In this document: in pieces, positions 58,426 through 64,000 of the stretch
Numbering within the stretch: position 1 is the stretch's first letter
Layout of the letters: every line of letters begins with the position of its first letter
Assembly: GCF_030272615.1 (NCBI RefSeq)
Contig: NC_081414.1
Location: 907,685,009 to 907,749,008, forward strand
Direction: 5' to 3'
From: Cryptomeria japonica
Lineage: Eukaryota > Streptophyta > Pinopsida > Cupressales > Cupressaceae
DNA length: 64,000 bases
Notes under the pieces: generated by a model
Told to the model about the DNA's origin: nothing
What the model saw: only the letters and a program-made list of their open reading frames with translations
Databases searched by the model: none
Program-made: the position numbers and the translations under genes

Positions 58426-58437
58426 GCTCTGATACCA
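58426..58437 (-). promoter_or_regulatory. I primer-binding site (tRNA-iMet)
   Basis: On the minus strand TGGTATCAGAGC, two bases from the 5' LTR. Confidence 0.93.
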
Positions 58438-58439
58438 AT

Positions 58440-59905
58440 TGATAACTCAATGATGAATGAATAGTACCAAACCGGTACTAAGGGGGGGGGTGAATCAGTA
58501 CAGACAAAAACACACTCTTAAACCGGTTTGTCAGCAGACACTGTGCATTGATAGACAAACGGTAACATTGGTCCTTAAACAGAGTACAACCAACAAAACC
58601 CAAAATAACTGAGACAAGCATAAACCGGTTGACACTTATCTTCTCATACAATCTAACACTTCATTTCCATTTCACCCTTATGCATGATCAAGTAATCTAC
58701 CATCAAAGATATACATATAAGCAACTAGATCAACATGATTCACCACTTGACAGAAAACAACATAGCATCACATGAAGAAAACATCACATGACACACATAT
58801 TTTTCACATGGAAACCCAACTGGGAAAAACCACGGTGGGGATGAATACCCACAAGCTTGTTTTTGAACTCTTTAGAAGTCCACTCTGTTAGGAACCTTGT
58901 CCAGTTAAAGACTGATACAATAGGTTCTGTTTAGGAACCGATCCTGTTAGGGATCACCCGATTAAGGGATGGCTAGAATACTCGGTTAAGGGTTAAACCC
59001 TGTTAAAGGTTACCTTGTTAGAGGATTTCAAGAACTCAATGGTTTTGAGTCACCCTGTTAAAGGATTTAGAGCAAGTCGGTTAAGGCTACACTATTAAGA
59101 GATTTTTCAACTGTTGAGGTGGTTAGAGATCAATAGGTATTACAATGAACTCGTAATAACACTCAATGCCAATGCAAATCCACTTAAGCTCCTCTTCACC
59201 TTCTGCACTTCCACTCTGTAGGTGTCACTTCTCTCCTCTGGTTTGGCAAGAATCACGTATCCTCTTCTCTTGGATACACACACACAACTTTTACCAACAA
59301 CCTCAGAAAGAAACACAACATTGACCTTATAGGAAAGCAGATAGGTCGGTAGCATAAACCCTAAACCCTAAACCTGTTAGGTTAAGGAATTCAAACGGTT
59401 CAATCCTGACCATTGAGCATACTGCATTAAATGCAATAGTCTTGATCCAATCTCAAGACGTTCTCCATAGTTCATTTTCCACCAATTTCTTGGCGGCTGA
59501 TAACCCATCACATGTTATCACCATTTACAGACTTCTCACATTCCTGAGGTAGATAAGAACAATCTCCTTCATGCAAGATCCTTCACATGCACAAGGCTTA
59601 CATGGCAACATGATCTGTTCTTCATTACCATGCTAACTCATCACACAAAGTCACCGGTTGAGCCACACAGGCTTGAAGCACTTCAACCAGAAACCCTGAA
59701 GTTGAGACTACCAACTGGTAGTCATACAACTCTTCCATGTGTCAGTTCCCATAACCATATGCTGGTTCACCTTGAACAAACACACCTCTTCACTTTGGCA
59801 CAAATGCTGGTTCATAGTGTTATACCGGTTCTCTCTTCGTCATATTGACATCAATTACAACACACAATGTCATTATATTCTCATACGGTTCACATAATGC
59901 CAACA
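58440..59905 (-). repeat. I 5' LTR
   Basis: On the plus strand it runs from TGATAACTCAATGATGAATG to CATAATGCCAACA, 1466 bp. It differs from the 3' LTR by scattered substitutions and an indel of about 28 bp in the CTGTTAGG-type repeats near 58940-58985. The TATA box present in the 3' LTR is altered here (CATTTACAGA at 59523-59532). Telomere-like CCCTAAACCCTAAACC at 59359-59374. Confidence 0.92.
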
Positions 59906-59910
59906 GTTTT

Positions 59911-60030
59911 GTATGAATTTTTGGCTTCAAAATCTTATGTCGTACGAGTCTTCTTTTATTCCTATGTGAAATCTAAATTTGTGTCATACTAACTGATAAA
60001 TCATGTCGTATGAGTTTCTGCATCTCTGTG
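59911..60030 (+). repeat. H leader array, continuation after I
   Basis: Boxes TGTCGTACGAGT (59938), TGTCATACTAAC (59982) and TGTCGTATGAGT (60004). The last two are 22 nt apart. It continues the array cut by I. Confidence 0.7.
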
Positions 60031-61239
60031 TTTTTCCATAAACTGCAAATTAGAATTTTCAAATTTGCCTATACGGTGGTAATTTGCATTTTTGAAGGCC
60101 TTCTGGTCATTTTTAGCCCTTGAAAGCATAGGCTATATCAAAATCTCATCTACAAATCTCGAAGACCATTCCAACGAGTTAAACGATTCATAATTTCGAG
60201 TCCCGAGTAGAAAGTTATGCCTATTTGAAGTTAGGCTAAAATTTCATATAGTTTTTTTTTAAAATTTCATAGTTTGGATCACTAATGCTAATCTTGTTAT
60301 GTCTATGAGATGTTTGTAGCTTAACTCTTTTTTGCAGGATGCTTGTCAAAGACAAATTCAAAACACAATCATGACTACTAATGGATCTATTTTGTAGGTT
60401 GCCTAAGGATTCAGCAAAAACTTTGTGTATTCTTTAAGATTTTTAGGCACACTTCAATTTGGGCTAAAAGATGAACTATCATGTCTTATGTGTCTTTGAT
60501 GATAGGTGAGTATGCTCTTACCTTTCTTAGGTGATCAGAAAGCTAGATTCATCTTTTGCTTTCATTAGTGCATCTCTTTAGCAGGCCTGCCCTCCCGAGG
60601 AGTTATTAACTCTTAGCCATTAAGGCCGGTGAGAGGGGAACAACCTAAGTGGGAATGGCTAACGCCAAGTAATCCAACCCACTATAAAATAAATGTGTTT
60701 TTGATGAAAATCAATGTAACAGCAGTGATCAGGAATATCTCTCCTCCGTACCTTTAGGTATATCAAACCTTGGTTTTCAAGGCTGGGAGACCTCTTAATT
60801 GAGTTTATACCCCTACGTGCTGAACGGATCCCTTACTAGTACCCATTAAAATAGAAGCTACCTGGTTCACCTCTGAAAGGGTGATAATATTTGTGCAAGA
60901 GAGATAGTAACTCTCCCAAGACACTTTCCATATCGTGCCCCCATTAGCGTTCAGAGTCAGATAATACAGCGTTGAGAATCCATTGCGTGAGACTCAGCGG
61001 TCATATTCTGATTAGCTATTGGGTGTGTACCTAAGTCAGCAAGCAAAGGTTTTCATTCTCAGCCAACTTCCTTAGGGTTTAGCTTGATTGAGAGTCACTT
61101 ATCATATCATGTGTTTGTTGTGTATTCATCCCTAAATTGAAAAATTAGACACTTAAAACTAGAAAACCAAAGCAAAATATCAAAATTCAGTGATCAAAAA
61201 CTCAAACAAACAAATACTTTTTACACCAGTTAAAATACT
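60031..61239 (+). other. H leader RNA region with block conserved in element B
   Basis: Non-coding. At 60568-60690 are GCAGGCCTGCCCTCCCGAGG, AACTCTTAGCC, AACCTAAGTGGGAA and CCAAGTAATCCAACCCACTA. They follow the same order as B 19262-19410. The section 60700-61090 keeps further short similarities (GGGAGACCTC, then GAGTTTATAC). It is probably a structured or packaging-related RNA segment. Confidence 0.6.
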
Positions 61240-61440
61240 TGTTGTACGAGTCAAGATATTCTGTCGTACTGCTTGATCTTTTGTCATACAAGTCAAGGTT
61301 CTATGTCGTACGAAACACTGCTTTACACATGAAGTCACTAGTCTGTCATTCTATTTTGTATCTCTTGTCATTCTATGCTGCATAATCTGTCATACAAAAC
61401 TCTGCATTTGTCAATCCAAAACGGTCTTACATGCCTATTT
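61240..61440 (+). repeat. H leader array 2, 22-nt phased TGTCGTACGA boxes
   Basis: Boxes start at 61240, 61262, 61282, 61304, 61344, 61366, 61388 and 61409. Steps are mostly 22, with single steps of 20, 21 and 40. Core TGTCRTACRA, weaker in the later copies. Its place before the coding region corresponds to B array 2. Confidence 0.8.
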
Positions 61441-61703
61441 AAGATTTATCATTTATGCCTGATCAATTTGCAGTAAGCAGAAGCACCTGTTATCTGTCAA
61501 TCTATGCTTATATTGTCTTCTTGGTTTGCTTGGTCAAGTTATCATTCATCAAAATCAGACTCTAGAACATATACACCTCAAGATTTTTCAAGTGTTCACC
61601 CCCAACAAGTTCAAGATCTAAACATCTCAAAGTGCATTATCACCCTCTTTGGTAAACTGATCACTCAAACATAGTTTCTCATCAGGATCAATCATTCTTT
61701 ATC

Positions 61704-62294
61704 ATGAAACTGAAATGTTTGGTTAGGATAACCTTGTCCCACATCATAGGATATATTGTTCCTACTAGACTTGGTTCTTATCAAATCACCATCATTGCAC
61801 TCCTAAACCAAAGATCGAAAAACTTGCAAGCCTTTAAACACTTGAATCCTCTTTTAGTGTCATATCACTCTATTGCCTTGACATTGACCATTGATCACTT
61901 ACCAAAACAACCTTTAGACAATCAAACCCTTGAAACGGAAATAGAAACATTTGAAATAGTTGAAGATCATATCAACATGACATACCAAAGAAAAACACAA
62001 GAAGAAAACATGACAAGCCAACATATCAGAGCAATCAAACAAGTTCAAAATCAAAATCCAACTATGTTAAAACCTCACAATGATTTAAATACATCTCAGA
62101 AGAAAGGTGGCTCTTTTATGCACCTCTTAAAGAGATCCCTAAAGGATTTGGCTATAGAAGATCAAAATTGTGCACCCATGTCTAATAATGATCCATCCAT
62201 CCATAAGCAAATTTACTCTCCAAAGGCATCTATTCCTACACCTCCTGAAAGCTTGCAAGAACCTTCCATAGCATCCAGAGCTGAAGTTCCCTAA
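61704..62294 (+). pseudogene. H open frame at gag position, unrecognised
   Basis: 197 codons, rich in Gln, Asn, Lys and Thr (ETEIETFEIVEDHINMTYQR, then SFMHLLKRSLKDLAIED). I see no gag capsid domain like B's KFDKYDG segment and no zinc knuckle. It precedes protease by about 100 bases in the same general direction, so it may be the spacer left after a gag deletion. It ends at TAA 62292-62294. Confidence 0.45.
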
Positions 62295-62369
62295 GGGATA
62301 TCCAAAATTGCCATCAAACCTATTTTAGAGGATCCTATTCAAAGTTCATCTCCTTCATATCCAATCACT

Positions 62370-62690
62370 AATTCATTACAACATCCCCATAGTGCTTCCT
62401 TGCAAATTGAAGTCCTCATTCATAGAACGCTTGTTAAACATGTCCTAATAGATGGGGGAGTTGGCTTGAACATTTGCTCTTTGAGTCTTGTCCATGCTCT
62501 AGGATATTCAGAAGATGCAGCTGGTCCCCAGACAAGGATAAAAATCAAAGCATTTAGTGAAGAAGAGCATTCCTCTAAAGGAATTGTGATACTACCAATC
62601 AGAGTGGGACCTCTACAAAAAGACACAACATGCCAAGTTCTAGACTTGGACCTACCATACAACATACTCTTGGGGAGACCATGGATATAG
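62370..62690 (+). pseudogene. H aspartic protease
   Basis: Open frame with the active site HVLIDGGVGLNICSLSLVHA (62437-62500), then KGIVILPIRVGPLQKDTTCQ and YNILLGRPWI at the end. It matches B's protease along its length, including DGG. TAG at 62688-62690 interrupts the following residues EIQAITSTCDQCLKFPYNG. Confidence 0.85.
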
Positions 62691-63775
62691 GAAATACAGG
62701 CTATTACATCAACATGTGATCAGTGCTTAAAATTTCCATACAATGGACAAGAAATCACAATATCAACAGACTTAAATCCATTGCAGTGTTGTAGTAATCT
62801 GGAATCAACTCAAGAGACCATAATTGCACATAACAAAGAGGCAGCATCTTCAAGCACACAATCCAAGGAACAATCATTTGCATCAATTTTGTCAAACATG
62901 GAAGAACAAATGTAGCTAAAAGATTGGGGAAACGGAGAATATTTTCTATCATGGAAAAACAAACAAGAGCAACTTCAAATTGAGAGGGATGAAGAAGCAA
63001 ATGTAGAAGTCGGTGTAGTTCACATGTATGAAGAACAAACATTAGGAACTAGCCTACTTGAATCAGAAGCACATTCGACTGACATGGACTTAACCAAGGA
63101 CGATCGGGATTTTCTTATACGAGGTCATTCTAATAGAGTATCGTTCTAGACATGGAAATACATACTGACATCTCTATCATGACCCCAAATATCTTTGAAA
63201 CTATTCAACCTGAAGATCCTTTATCCTTAAGCTATCCTAAACCTATGGACTTGGAAAATGAAGAACATACTGACATTGATACCTTACCTAATGACCATGC
63301 CATATCCTTATATCTTGATGAAATCAAACCTGCAACAACTTTCACCAGGGATTCCACTAACGTATCTTTGAGTCAAGTGGGTGTTAAATCTCCTAGTTGC
63401 AAAAGTGAAAATCAAGAAAACAATATCAGATCTAATGCTGAAAACCATTTACTGGCAACATTAGACCGAGAAGAAGTAAAAACAAAGGATGCATCTAATG
63501 GTGAAAACCTCCTAGAGGTGCCGAAAGATGGTAGATTTGACACCTTACCTGTGTACTATCAAGAGAAGTCATCTATCCTAATAGAACCAGCAAAGACAAC
63601 TATCATTGATACAACTGATCTACATACGGCAACAATCTCTCTACCAGAACTAGCAAGGCAGAAATATTGGAAACCATTCAAAAGATGGCAAATCAACTTT
63701 ATATGTTCATATACAGACGTTCCAGGGTTCGATCCATATCTTAAAATACATCACCTGAATATCAGTCCAGGAGCA
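62691..63775 (+). pseudogene. H acidic linker between protease and RT position
   Basis: Broken frames similar to B 23715-25600: FPYNGQEITISTDLNPLQCC, an acidic Glu/Asn-rich part, KDASNGENLLEVPKDGRFDT, then INFICSYTDVPGFDPYLKIH and HLNISPGAN. In B this last phrase is the start of RT. Here coding leaves the RT pattern right after it. Confidence 0.75.
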
Positions 63776-63883
63776 AACATCAATAATGGAACACAACATG
63801 GATCAGGAGAAAACATCAATAATGGAACACAACATGGATCAAGAGAAAGCATCAATAGAAGAACACAACATAAATCAGGAGCA
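63776..63883 (+). repeat. 36-bp tandem repeat at RT deletion junction
   Basis: Three units of exactly 36 bp (63776-63811, 63812-63847 and 63848-63883), the first two nearly identical and the third diverged. Each encodes a phrase like NNGTQHGSGENI. It resembles the DGSYTQHGSGAGI phrase that opens the second RNase H in B, so the repeat seems to come from that motif. Confidence 0.85.
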
Positions 63884-64000
63884 GACATTCTATTTATCAA
63901 AATGGCAGTAGAATGGAACATTAAACAACTTCAGGTCTTTGGAGACTCTCAGCTTGTCATTAATCAAATCAATGATTACTATCAAACAAAAGATGACAAA
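63884..64000 (+). pseudogene. H second RNase H, fragment to window end
   Basis: Reads LFIKMAVEWNIKQLQVFGDS then [16 protein letters not shown]. It matches B's KMVVE, then [20 protein letters not shown] (27100-27200). The Asp of GDS is a catalytic residue. The intervening NVAEYEAL part with the catalytic Glu is missing. It runs off the window. Confidence 0.85.

Larger units (their letters stand above)
52587..59905 (-). mobile_element. I: complete copia element
   Basis: 7319 bp with LTRs of 1445 bp (left, 3') and 1466 bp (right, 5'), PBS, gag, protease, integrase, RT and RNase H in copia order on the minus strand. Target duplication gtttc (52582-52586) and gtttt (59906-59910), one mismatch. 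Coding is one frame apart from about ten stops and at least one 1-nt shift. It sits in H's leader. It is the only element with both LTRs and full pol order in the right-hand nest. Confidence 0.95.
51325..64000 (+). mobile_element. H: Tat-like gypsy element, internally deleted, hosting I
   Basis: LTR (51325-52310), PBS, leader, protease, acidic linker and second RNase H, interrupted by I (52587-59905) and continuing past the window end. Kinship to B is shown by PBS form, the conserved leader block, LIDGGVGLNIC protease and linker words. RT and the first RNase H are missing between 63770 and 63884, and a canonical gag domain is not visible, so H is non-autonomous. Confidence 0.82.

Overview
This is repeat-rich plant nuclear DNA. 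Every coding remnant I recognise belongs to an LTR retrotransposon (Ty1/copia or Ty3/gypsy). I see no host gene, no tRNA or rRNA gene and no CRISPR array. The copia gag-pol order, tRNA-iMet primer sites, Tat-type gypsy elements with a second RNase H, AT-rich LTRs and large dispersed elements point to a seed plant with a large genome, possibly a gymnosperm. The species cannot be fixed from this window.

Layout. (1) 1-6000: 3'-truncated gypsy element G1 on the minus strand (integrase, RNase H, RT, protease, gag, PBS, about 1.8 kb LTR), inserted in copia element C1, whose RT, RNase H and 3' LTR follow at 6001-8974. (2) 8975-10035: AT-rich, nothing recognised. (3) 10036-37073: element A, with no recognisable gag-pol. 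Its only coding remnant is an antisense plant-mobile-domain (PMD) gene. Its 3' LTR is split by two insertions: an 18 kb Tat-like element B (16773-34805) and a solo-LTR-like insertion C (34847-36226). (4) 37085-39786: copia LTR D, an older LTR-like piece and unrecognised sequence. (5) 39787-64000: a nest five levels deep. Minus-strand copia E is cut by plus-strand copia C2. C2 holds solo LTR S (44965-46279), LTR-like block F and minus-strand copia G. G is cut by Tat-like element H, and H is cut by complete minus-strand copia I (52587-59905). H, G, C2 and E all close to the right of the window.

The most interesting material is in A and B. Both carry an antisense PMD plus coiled-coil gene between the pol position and the 3' LTR. 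Both also carry a degenerate array with 18/21-nt phase and a GCGC core between that gene's 5' end and the 3' LTR. B carries the same motif, in the opposite orientation, in its gag leader. The antisense gene and gag-pol therefore have mirrored leaders. H has an analogous 22-nt phased array with a TCGTACGA core, and shares with B a conserved non-coding leader block. All gag-pol genes here are broken. Many stops in element I fit C-to-T change at CAG/CTG (CHG) sites, as expected for long-methylated elements.
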